Assembly: GCA_016931615.1 (NCBI GenBank)
Contig: JAFGEL010000031.1
Span: 1-35,133, forward strand
Reading direction: 5' to 3'
DNA length: 35,133 bases
From: Desulfuromonadales bacterium
GTDB lineage: Bacteria; Desulfobacterota; Desulfuromonadia; Desulfuromonadales; Geopsychrobacteraceae
Part shown: positions 8,523-15,570 of the stretch, piece after piece
How the letters are laid out: each line of letters opens with the position of its first letter
Position numbering within the stretch: the first letter of the stretch is position 1
Position numbers and translations under genes: made by a program
Notes under the pieces: generated by a model
Seen by the model: the letters and a program-made list of their open reading frames with translations, nothing else
Told to the model about the DNA's origin: nothing
Database searches by the model: none

Positions 8523-9722
8523 TCAGATATCGCTGGTCATGATAAACAGTGGCTGACGCAGAAAAGACTCATAAATCGGCCGCAGCCTTCGGGTATTGTA
8601 ATATTTGTTCACATCCACCACCTTTTTACGTCCGGTGACAACGTCAATGGGAACGTTGTCATAGCAGCCGTTGCGTAAGCTGACCAGGCGCCCTGAAGTT
8701 CCTTGCAGGATCAGGTCAAGGGCCAGGTTGCCGAAGGCCATCGGGACAATCGAGTCCATGGCATCCGGGTCGCCGCAGCGTACCAGATAGCCGAGTCGCT
8801 GGTTGACCACGTTGACCCGCCGGCCCGCGTTGTAGCGGGGGGACAGCTCTTTGAGCTGTCGAGCCACCTGGTCACCGATTCCGCCAAGTTTTTTGTGGCC
8901 GAACTGGTCAGCTTCGTCTCCTTCAAACAGCATCTCTTCATGGTGGCTCATGGTCGCCCCTTCCGAAACCAGCACGACAGAATAATTGCTCGGGTTCTTT
9001 TTGCGGTCCTGACTCAGCAGTTCGGCCAACTGTTCGATATCAAAAGGATGTTCGGGAATCACGCAACGGTCTGCGGCTCCGGCCATGGTGGGAAGCAGAG
9101 CGGAATAGCCGGCATAACGGCCGAAGACCTCGAGAACCAGAAAGTGTTCGTGGGATCCGGCGCTGGTGCGCAGGCGGTGAGTCAGTTCAATGGTCCGAGT
9201 GACGCAGGTGGAGAAGCCGATACAGTAGTCGGTGCCGGGAACGTCATTGTCCATGGTTTTGGGAATGGCAATCACCCTGACCCCTTCCTGATGCAGCCGC
9301 AGGCCATAGCTTAACGTGTCATCTCCACCGATCGGGATCAGCGTGTCGATGCCGAGAAATTCGAGATTTTTCAGTACCTGGGGAGTCAGGTCACTGATAT
9401 CGTCACGACAGACGTCGCGCAGGTGGCTCGGCAGGTTGCTTGCCGGCAGATGGCTCGGCCGGGTCCGTGAGGTATGAAGAAAGGTTCCCCCGGTGCGTCC
9501 GGCGCGGTTGACCAGCTCTTCGCTCAGCTCGAGAACATTATTGCTGTTGTCCGCCTCGCGGTCGGGAATCAGATCGACCAGACCGGCCCAGCCCCGACGT
9601 ATGCCGACAACGCGGTAGCCCTCGCGCAGAGCGCGAACGGTGACGGCGCGAATGGCCGGGTTAAGACCTGGAACATCCCCTCCACCGGTCAGAATACCTA
9701 TCGTTCCTTTGGTTTTCGTCAT
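8523..9722 (-). CDS. 6-phosphofructokinase with pyrophosphate-type signature
   Basis: A 399-residue group III phosphofructokinase. GILTGGGDVPGLN begins the nucleotide/phosphate site. IGGDDT (132-136) and PKTMDNDVPGT (154-164, catalytic D158) are the phosphoryl-donor and catalytic loops, and EVFGRYAGYSAL binds fructose 6-phosphate. ATP-using enzymes have Gly at the positions equal to Asp135 and Lys155 here (GGDGS and PGTIDND in E. coli PfkA). Asp plus Lys is the known mark of pyrophosphate-dependent enzymes, so this probably works reversibly with PPi. AGGAGG lies close before the ATG. A consensus promoter stands about 120 bases upstream. Confidence 0.93.
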   Translation of the reverse strand: MTKTKGTIGILTGGGDVPGLNPAIRAVTVRALREGYRVVGIRRGWAGLVDLIPDREADNSNNVLELSEELVNRAGRTGGTFLHTSRTRPSHLPASNLPSHLRDVCRDDISDLTPQVLKNLEFLGIDTLIPIGGDDTLSYGLRLHQEGVRVIAIPKTMDNDVPGTDYCIGFSTCVTRTIELTHRLRTSAGSHEHFLVLEVFGRYAGYSALLPTMAGAADRCVIPEHPFDIEQLAELLSQDRKKNPSNYSVVLVSEGATMSHHEEMLFEGDEADQFGHKKLGGIGDQVARQLKELSPRYNAGRRVNVVNQRLGYLVRCGDPDAMDSIVPMAFGNLALDLILQGTSGRLVSLRNGCYDNVPIDVVTGRKKVVDVNKYYNTRRLRPIYESFLRQPLFIMTSDI

Positions 9723-9849
9723 GCGCTAAGTCCTCCTGAGAATGACCGGTTTGCCGCCCCATTTGATGATGTTGAACCTTTTTTTGCTTTTGACGTCGGG
9801 CGGTCTTTTTATCCTCATCAGTGTTCAGTCACTGTGCAGATAAGCGTAA

Positions 9850-9877
9850 ATTATAAAGATGAAATGTGAGTTGTCAA
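9850..9877 (-). promoter_or_regulatory. Consensus sigma70 promoter of the phosphofructokinase gene
   Basis: On the minus strand TTGACA (9877-9872) and TATAAT (9855-9850) are both perfect, with a 16-base spacer. Transcription from about 9843 gives a leader of roughly 120 bases before the pfk ATG. The -35 box lies next to the end of the upstream trhA-like gene. Confidence 0.8.
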
Positions 9878-9879
9878 AA

Positions 9880-10533
9880 TCAGCCGGGAATGACATAAAA
9901 CAGGATGGCAAAGTAATGAAAACAACTGCCCGCAAGAACAAAAAGATGCCAGATGGCATGATTGTAGGGCAGCTTTTTCCAGGCATAAAAGATGACTCCG
10001 AAGCTGTAGGCTAAACCGCCCAGCAGCAGAAGTTGCATGCCTTCAGGGGCGATGACTGCCAGCAGAGGCTTGATGGCGATGAGCACGATCCAGCCCATGA
10101 TCAGGTAGATCGCGGTCGAGAGCAGGCGGATTTTGCCGAAAGCCGTTGCTTTCAGAATGACCCCGGTCAAGGCAATGCCCCAGACCGCGCCGAACAGGGA
10201 CCAGCCCCAGGGGCCGCGCAGATTGACCAGCATAAAGGGGGTGTAGGTTCCGGCAATCAGTAGAAAAATGGCCGAATGGTCGAGGGTGCGCAGGATGCGC
10301 TTGGCTTTTTCCAGCGGGATACTATGGTAAAGGGTTGAGGTCAGGTACGACAGGATCAGGGTTGTGCCGAAAATACTGCAGGTTGTTATATGCCAGACAT
10401 CGCCATGTAGGCCGGCAAAGCTGATGAGTACCGCAAGCCCGGCTATGGCCAGAAGGGCCCCGATGCCGTGAGTGATGCTGTTGGCAATCTCTTCTCCTAA
10501 ACTGTAGCGCGCTGTTTCTGTTCGTTCCGACAT
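9880..10533 (-). CDS. trhA: TrhA/hemolysin III family membrane protein (PAQR-like)
   Basis: The 217-residue protein has seven predicted membrane segments and the conserved polar residues of the hemolysin III/YqfA/PAQR family: NSITHGIGALL, STLYHS, LDHSAIFLLIAGTYTP and, near the C-terminus, HAIWHLFVLAGSCFH. These Ser, Asp and His residues are thought to form a metal site in the membrane. The role in bacteria is poorly defined; a link to membrane fluidity or energetics is reported for homologues. A ribosome site AAGGAGAAGG lies just before the ATG. It is upstream of the phosphofructokinase gene, which has its own promoter. Confidence 0.9.
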   Translation of the reverse strand: MSERTETARYSLGEEIANSITHGIGALLAIAGLAVLISFAGLHGDVWHITTCSIFGTTLILSYLTSTLYHSIPLEKAKRILRTLDHSAIFLLIAGTYTPFMLVNLRGPWGWSLFGAVWGIALTGVILKATAFGKIRLLSTAIYLIMGWIVLIAIKPLLAVIAPEGMQLLLLGGLAYSFGVIFYAWKKLPYNHAIWHLFVLAGSCFHYFAILFYVIPG

Positions 10534-10623
10534 GAGTCCTTCTCCTTGCAGTATTGCGATTATGGAGAATTTAACATGAAGGAGTTGGGTGCGCGTGCTT
10601 TTAGAGTGAGTTTTACGAAACTA

Positions 10624-11028
10624 TTACGTCTGGGATTTTACAGACTCAGTTAACGACCTGTCGAAAAGACTTGTGTGATAAAAAAGCTTAGCTTGGAGGG
10701 ATTCGGCGAAGAGGTTGCTGCTGATTCGATGGGAGCGCCAATCTTTTTCCTGCCTTTGCAGCTCTTTCAGGAAGCGCTGATGTTCATTCATGTGTTCGCC
10801 GGGAAAATGACCCCCTAAGGATGCGATGGTTTTTTCTTCAAGTTTGAACTGATAGGTCACGGCTGCGACAATTCCGTCCAGAATCTTGTCGGTGTTAACC
10901 CCGTTCGCCGCCAAGTTCACCATCGTTTTCAGGTTGGAGGCGTTCATCTTCATCTGGCGAATGGCAACTTCCAGAGGGTCGTAGTGATGACTATCCATGT
11001 TTTTTTGGTGTGTCTCAGTCATATTCAA
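10624..11028 (-). CDS. Hemerythrin-like protein with incomplete iron ligands
   Basis: A 134-residue, helix-rich soluble protein. The second half follows the hemerythrin pattern: QFKLEE, then HMNEHQRFLKEL (HxxxH), then HTSLFD (HxxxxD). Two expected histidines seem lost. The one in the usual HFxxEE helix is Gln here, and the first-helix His is not evident (EVAIRQMKMN). A full di-iron O2 site is therefore doubtful. It may bind a different metal, or none. The start was taken at 11028; an internal ATG follows two codons later. It is divergent from the PocR-type regulator. Confidence 0.55.
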   Translation of the reverse strand: MNMTETHQKNMDSHHYDPLEVAIRQMKMNASNLKTMVNLAANGVNTDKILDGIVAAVTYQFKLEEKTIASLGGHFPGEHMNEHQRFLKELQRQEKDWRSHRISSNLFAESLQAKLFYHTSLFDRSLTESVKSQT

Positions 11029-11079
11029 AGGCCGGCATCTGTTTGGTGAATGAAGTTCAGGTTAACATACTTAAAAACC

Positions 11080-11107
11080 TGGACAATATGATTAAAAAAA
11101 GTACAAT
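11080..11107 (+). promoter_or_regulatory. Promoter of the PocR-type regulator
   Basis: TGGACA (11080-11085) and TACAAT (11102-11107) have a 16-base spacer. The predicted start near 11114 leads into the GGGGGA ribosome site at 11139-11144. Confidence 0.6.
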
Positions 11108-11228
11108 ATAGGTACGAAAAATACTCATATTGTTTTTCGGGGGATGGTAAATTGGTTTCCATTAGAAAAAACTTGGAAAGCTTGGTCGATTTTGCGAAAT
11201 TGAAAAATCTTTTCGAAGATTTTTTGCC

Positions 11229-12662
11229 GTGACCGGTCTTGCGATCACATTATTTTCTCCTGAAAAGCAGGATGTTCTTTTGAAAGTTGGTTGGCGAGAA
11301 CTGTGCGATCACTTTTATCATGATTTTTCAAAAGCCGGTCAGTTCTGCCGCGACAGTAACAAAAGGCTGATTTCCCAACTTGATCCGCGAGTCGGATCAG
11401 CAACTCTGCATCAATGTGACAATGGTGTCATTGTCGGATGTACTCCTCTGATTATCAACAGAACCCACATTGCCGATCTGTTTGTCGGACAGCTGTTTTT
11501 TGAACCGCCGGATCCGGAGTGGTTTCGCGAGCATGCCCGTAAATATGGTCTTGATGAAAAGTTTCTGGTGGATACCTTAAAGGACCTGCCGATTATTCCC
11601 AGACAGCATTTCATTGCCATGCTGCACGGTATTTCACGCACTGTTCAGCTGATCGTAGACCTTCATCTTACCGTTGAAAACAAGCTGGAAATTGAGCGCT
11701 CATTGTTTGCCCGCGGTCCTGCCGTTGCTGTGGTCTGGCGGTTTAAGCCGGGTTGGCCGGTCAGTTATATCTCCGAGAATAGTCTTGAAGTCCTTGGTTA
11801 TACCCCGCAAGAAATGACCGCCAGCGATTTTTTGTTTATGGATCTGATTCATCCTGATGATGTGGACCAGGTCCAGATGGAAGTTCAACTGTTTGTCGCG
11901 CATAAAATAGATAGATTTGATCAGGCTTATCGCCTCATGAGAAAAAACGGCAGCTATCGCTGGTTTTATGATTCGACTGTTCTCAACTGGAATGACCGAG
12001 GCGAGTTGGAATCGATCCACGGTTACCTGATTGATCAGACCAAACAAAAAGAAGCAGAGCAGCAACTGGTCGCTTACCATCAGGAGTTGGAGCATCGGGT
12101 TGAACAGAGGACGGAGGAACTGCTTGAGGCAAACACCAGGCTTTCAGAAGAGGTAGAAGAGCAGAAACGCCTTCAGCAAGCGCTCTTGTCGAGTGAAATG
12201 GCGTTGGAAAAAGAGCGGGCGGCCCTGGAAGAGTCAAATATTTCTCTGCGGGTTCTCATGAAGCAGGTGGAACAGGAGAAAAAGTTTTTTGAAGAGCGGG
12301 TTTCAACCAATCTGCTCAGTTTTATAGAGCCCTATCTGGATAAATTGAAAAGAACTGATTTAGATGTCAGGCAGGTCAACTATGTAAACATTATCGAAGA
12401 ACATATCAGGAATATGACGTCCCCTTTTGTGCGTAAGTCGATGGCGATGAATTTGAAATTGACTCCGGCAGAAATGCAGGTTGCCAACTTGATTCGCCAG
12501 GGGAAGACGTCCAAACAAATTGCTGATCTGCTGTCTGTCTCCCAATTGACGGTTGATAAACAGCGCAACAGTATTAGAAAAAAAATCGGCCTGACGAATC
12601 AGAAAGTCAATCTTAAAACTTTCCTGATGGAAAAGATGGGAGAGATGGCCGAACCTCTCTAG
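11229..12662 (+). CDS. PocR-PAS-LuxR transcriptional regulator, N-terminal codons out of frame
   Basis: The intact frame encodes 477 residues. A PocR ligand-binding domain (about 1-150, with WRELCDHFYHDF and CDNGVIVGCTPLI) is followed by a PAS domain (about 155-285), a long coiled coil (about 290-360) and a LuxR-type HTH (LTPAEMQVANLIRQGKTSKQ then VSQLTVDKQRNSIRKKIG). It is probably a cytoplasmic regulator sensing a small molecule. The GTG at 11229 has no good ribosome site. The missing start of the PocR domain (LVDFAKLKNLFEDF) is encoded one frame away from TTG 11152, behind GGGGGA, and meets this frame at a run of six T (11220-11225). One extra T would give a continuous gene from 11152. The last 50 bases overlap the convergent serine dehydratase gene. 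Confidence 0.85.
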   Translation: MTGLAITLFSPEKQDVLLKVGWRELCDHFYHDFSKAGQFCRDSNKRLISQLDPRVGSATLHQCDNGVIVGCTPLIINRTHIADLFVGQLFFEPPDPEWFREHARKYGLDEKFLVDTLKDLPIIPRQHFIAMLHGISRTVQLIVDLHLTVENKLEIERSLFARGPAVAVVWRFKPGWPVSYISENSLEVLGYTPQEMTASDFLFMDLIHPDDVDQVQMEVQLFVAHKIDRFDQAYRLMRKNGSYRWFYDSTVLNWNDRGELESIHGYLIDQTKQKEAEQQLVAYHQELEHRVEQRTEELLEANTRLSEEVEEQKRLQQALLSSEMALEKERAALEESNISLRVLMKQVEQEKKFFEERVSTNLLSFIEPYLDKLKRTDLDVRQVNYVNIIEEHIRNMTSPFVRKSMAMNLKLTPAEMQVANLIRQGKTSKQIADLLSVSQLTVDKQRNSIRKKIGLTNQKVNLKTFLMEKMGEMAEPL

Positions 12663-13881
12663 TTACGGCTTTGCCCCCCCCTTGTCTTTGTCGGTAAGCC
12701 TGGGCGATGCCCCCCGCTGCCGTTTCGCGATAGAGCGAGGGCAGGGCATGACCGGTTTCCTTCATGACCAGCGTGATTTCGTCAAAACTGATCTTATGTT
12801 CTCCGCCGGAGAGCAGGGCAAAATGACAGCAACTCAAGGCCCGGGTGGCGGCGTGAGCATTGCGCTCGATGCAGGGGATCTGAACGAGTCCGTTGACCGG
12901 GTCACAGGTCAGGCCGAGATGATGTTCCAGCCCCATTTCAGCGGCGTATTCAATCTGCCTGGGGGTGCCGCCGTGGAGTTGGGTGGCCGCCGCTGCAGCC
13001 ATGGCGCAGGCGGTGCCGATCTCTCCCTGACACCCGACTTCCGCTCCTGATATGGACGCGTTGTGTTTGACCAGGTTGCCGATCAGGCCTGCAGTTGCCA
13101 GGGCGCGCAGAATGTCTTCGTGGCTGCATTCCAGGGTTTCCTGCAGGTAGCGCAGGACTGCCGGCAGTACTCCACTGGCACCGCAGGTCGGTGCCGTGAC
13201 GATCATGCCGCCGGCGGCATTTTCTTCGGAAACCGCCAGAGCATAGGCCCATAGGCGGGCATTATGTTTCAGGTGGACACCGTACAGGCCGGCTTTGCGG
13301 TAGAAGGTATGAGCTTTGCGGCCGAGCCCCAGCCCACCGGGGAGCACACCGACGTGATTCAAGCCCTGCTGGATCGCCGAGGACATGACGTCCCAAACCT
13401 CCGCGAGGTAATCAAGGAAATTGCGGTCCTCGTGGTTCAAGACGTGTTCCCAGAGGGATTCCCCGCTTTCGTGCGTTCTTTGTAGAATATCCTGTAGGCT
13501 GGTCAGTGAGTAGAGAACGGGATTTTCGGCTTTGCGCTCGCTATCCTGCAGAGCGCCGCCTCCTACGCTGTAAACTTCCCAACGCTCAATGGTCTCGCCC
13601 GCTGCCGAAAAACTTTCAAAACGCATACCGTTGGGATGGAGCGGAAGCTGTTTTTCCGGCATCCAGATGAGTTCAAGAGATTTAGCCTGAAAGACGTTTT
13701 CTAACGCTTTGTCTGTCAGGTGTCCGCGTCCGGTTGCTGCCAGACTACCGAACAGGGTGACTCGAAAAGCCGGTGCTTTTGGGTGTCGGCCGAGAAATGT
13801 CAGCGCGGCCTGGCGCGGTGCCATCGTATGGCTGCTGGATGGGCCGGTGCCGATGCGATAAAGGTGGCGTAGTGATTCCAT
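12613..13881 (-). CDS. sdaA: L-serine dehydratase, iron-sulfur-dependent, single chain
   Basis: The 422-residue enzyme deaminates L-serine to pyruvate and ammonia. The beta domain comes first (RIGTGPSSSHTMAPRQAA) and the alpha domain after about residue 175. Alpha-domain marks are APTCGASGVLPAVLRYLQE, GCQGEIGTACAMAAAA and LTCDPVNGLVQIPCIERN, which supply the cysteines of the catalytic 4Fe-4S cluster. Length is slightly under that of E. coli SdaA (454). GAGGGGAT before the ATG fixes the start. The 3' end overlaps the convergent regulator gene by 50 bases. It could be tdcG-like; the symbol is by family only. Confidence 0.92.
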   Translation of the reverse strand: MESLRHLYRIGTGPSSSHTMAPRQAALTFLGRHPKAPAFRVTLFGSLAATGRGHLTDKALENVFQAKSLELIWMPEKQLPLHPNGMRFESFSAAGETIERWEVYSVGGGALQDSERKAENPVLYSLTSLQDILQRTHESGESLWEHVLNHEDRNFLDYLAEVWDVMSSAIQQGLNHVGVLPGGLGLGRKAHTFYRKAGLYGVHLKHNARLWAYALAVSEENAAGGMIVTAPTCGASGVLPAVLRYLQETLECSHEDILRALATAGLIGNLVKHNASISGAEVGCQGEIGTACAMAAAAATQLHGGTPRQIEYAAEMGLEHHLGLTCDPVNGLVQIPCIERNAHAATRALSCCHFALLSGGEHKISFDEITLVMKETGHALPSLYRETAAGGIAQAYRQRQGGGKAVTREVRPSLPSFPSGKF

Positions 13882-14092
13882 GAGATCCCCTCAGGTCAAT
13901 AATGAAGATTATTCTGTAGTAGCATGAGGGGTCAAAATGGGGAAAGCAATAAATCAGCGCAGCTGATGGTTGAGGTTCTGCCGTCGGCCACGGAGTGCAC
14001 CCGTTGATTCCATCAAACAGGATGAAATCATGGGAAGATATCGGCCCAAAAAAGAAAATCAAATAATAACTAAAAAAGTTATATTTTTTCTG
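13882..14092. other. Intergenic region between serine dehydratase and the small-transcript promoter
   Basis: No gene with a ribosome site is evident. The part near 14041-14090 is AT-rich and leads into the consensus promoter at 14093. The leftward promoter of the serine dehydratase must lie in this stretch, but no clear boxes were picked out. Confidence 0.4.
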
Positions 14093-14121
14093 TTGACAAT
14101 GATGACCAGTTTAGTTATAAA
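14093..14121 (+). promoter_or_regulatory. Strong sigma70 promoter before a short structured transcript
   Basis: TTGACA (14093-14098) and TATAAA (14116-14121) with a 17-base spacer form a near-consensus promoter. TGACCA occurs at 14103-14108 and again at 14123-14128, exactly 20 bases apart, flanking the -10 box. This spacing of two helical turns is compatible with a protein-binding direct repeat. Confidence 0.75.
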
Positions 14122-14127
14122 TTGACC

Positions 14128-14243
14128 ATCAACGTTTTGTTGTGGCAGGCGAAACGCTGATAGTCAAAGTAGATATCTTTCGAAAAAACCTCTCAAAATG
14201 ATTGCCCCGTGATCCCCCTCCTGGTCACGGGGCCCTTTTTTTT
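14128..14243 (+). ncRNA. Candidate small RNA or transcription-attenuating leader
   Basis: From the promoter at 14093 a transcript of about 116 bases would end at the terminator at 14204-14243. Its 5' part can form a long hairpin: 14124-14137 pairs with 14152-14165 at 12 of 14 positions around a 14-base loop. AGATATCT near 14171-14178 is a small palindrome. No ORF with a ribosome site is evident inside. It could be a free sRNA, a leader that controls the MFS gene downstream, or the hairpin could be a DNA operator. It matched no riboswitch class that I recognise. Confidence 0.5.
14204..14243 (+). terminator. Intrinsic terminator between the strong promoter and the MFS gene
   Basis: GCCCCGTGA (14204-14212) and TCACGGGGC (14225-14233) form a perfect 9-base-pair stem with a 12-base loop, followed by CC and eight T. 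It lies upstream of the MFS start codon, so it ends or attenuates transcripts from 14093. Confidence 0.88.
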
Positions 14244-14298
14244 GTACAATCATCTGTTTGCTTTTTCTCCTGTCCTTTTTTCTGAGTTAATCTTGTTT

Positions 14299-15516
14299 AT
14301 GCAGATGGCACAGCGGAACTATTACGCTTTTCTCTGGCATGCAGTTTTTCTGGCGCTGACGGTTGCTTTAACCGAAATCAACACCGTTCTGCCGTCACTG
14401 GTGGTTAAATCGGGTGGCGGAACCGTAGAGATAGGTCTGCTAACCGCAATCATGGTCGGTACACCGATAGTTGGTCAGCTGTTGTTTGCCGGTTATCTGC
14501 ACATGCAGCCACGCAAACGTGGCTTTTTGCTCCTCGGCGTCGGTTTGAGAGTTGCGGCCTTGGCTGCGGTGGCCGGAATCCTGTTGATTTCCGAGTCGTT
14601 AAGCGCGAGGCTGTTGATGTCCTCGGTGTTCATCCTGATGTTTGTCTTTGCTATTTCCGGAACCTTTGCCGGGGTTTCATATACCGATATCCTGGGTAAA
14701 TCCCTGGCGGTTGAACAGCGGGGCCGGTTTTTTGTCAACCGCCAACTATTAACCAGCCTGGCTTTTCTGATCTCAGCTCCGGCATCCCGCTGGATCCTTG
14801 GGCATTACGCTTATCCGCTCAACTATTTCTGGATGTTCGCGTTGGCCGCGCTGTTGCTTTTTTGCGCTGCATTTGGATTCTGGGCTATTGACGAGCCTTA
14901 TGTTCGTCCGGCTCATGAGGCCCATTCATTTTTCGCAGTTTTAAAGGCTGTGCCGAGTTATCTAAGGGAGGACAGGGTTCTTTTTCGCTATATCCTTCTG
15001 GTTAATCTGACCGGATTTGGCCTGACCCTGATGCCGTTCTACGTCGCTTTTGCCAGCCGCCATTACGGGCTCAGCGGAGAACAGGTGGGAACTTACCTGC
15101 TGGTACAGATTGTCGGCATGATTCTGTCTAATTTTGTCTGGGCGAAAGTCGTTAAAAATTTCGGTTTCAGCAACGTTGTTCGAGGCTGCATCATTTGTGG
15201 AAGTCTTTTGCCGATTCTGGTTTTATGCCTGTCGGGAATGCCGCTGCCGGTTTTTTTGAGTGTTTTCTTCCTTATGGGTGTCGCGATCTCGGCGAGGAAA
15301 ATAGCCTTTGACGGTATCCTGATTGAAATTACCACCAATACCAATCGGGCCCTGTACAAGGGAATCGTCGGAACAACCAGCCTGACAACCGCGCTTTTTC
15401 CCCTGCTTGCCGGGGGGCTGATTCAACAATTCGGCTATCTTCCGGTTTTTCTTGCCGTCTCGCTCTTTGTTGCCAGTGCCTGGTTGACTGTTTCTTTTTC
15501 TACTGCTAAAGAATGA
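14299..15516 (+). CDS. Major facilitator superfamily transporter
   Basis: A 405-residue protein with about 12 membrane segments in two halves of six, as in MFS carriers. Loop 2-3 holds the short basic patch MQPRKRG, and a charged central loop (DEPYVRPAHEAHS) divides the halves. The substrate is not recognisable. The ATG at 14299 (or 14305) was preferred. The longer in-frame GTG at 14209 lies inside the terminator stem and would add a non-conserved tail. The ribosome site is weak. The next gene begins 54 bases after its stop. Confidence 0.85.
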   Translation: MQMAQRNYYAFLWHAVFLALTVALTEINTVLPSLVVKSGGGTVEIGLLTAIMVGTPIVGQLLFAGYLHMQPRKRGFLLLGVGLRVAALAAVAGILLISESLSARLLMSSVFILMFVFAISGTFAGVSYTDILGKSLAVEQRGRFFVNRQLLTSLAFLISAPASRWILGHYAYPLNYFWMFALAALLLFCAAFGFWAIDEPYVRPAHEAHSFFAVLKAVPSYLREDRVLFRYILLVNLTGFGLTLMPFYVAFASRHYGLSGEQVGTYLLVQIVGMILSNFVWAKVVKNFGFSNVVRGCIICGSLLPILVLCLSGMPLPVFLSVFFLMGVAISARKIAFDGILIEITTNTNRALYKGIVGTTSLTTALFPLLAGGLIQQFGYLPVFLAVSLFVASAWLTVSFSTAKE

Positions 15517-15570
15517 TTTTGATGTGTGATTCCAGATCCGCTTGACGTTATTCCTGATCTCAGGGGACCA

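Noticed and set aside
14209-14298. N-terminal extension of the MFS gene from GTG 14209
   Set aside because: The codons form the terminator stem, and the resulting tail does not resemble an MFS start.
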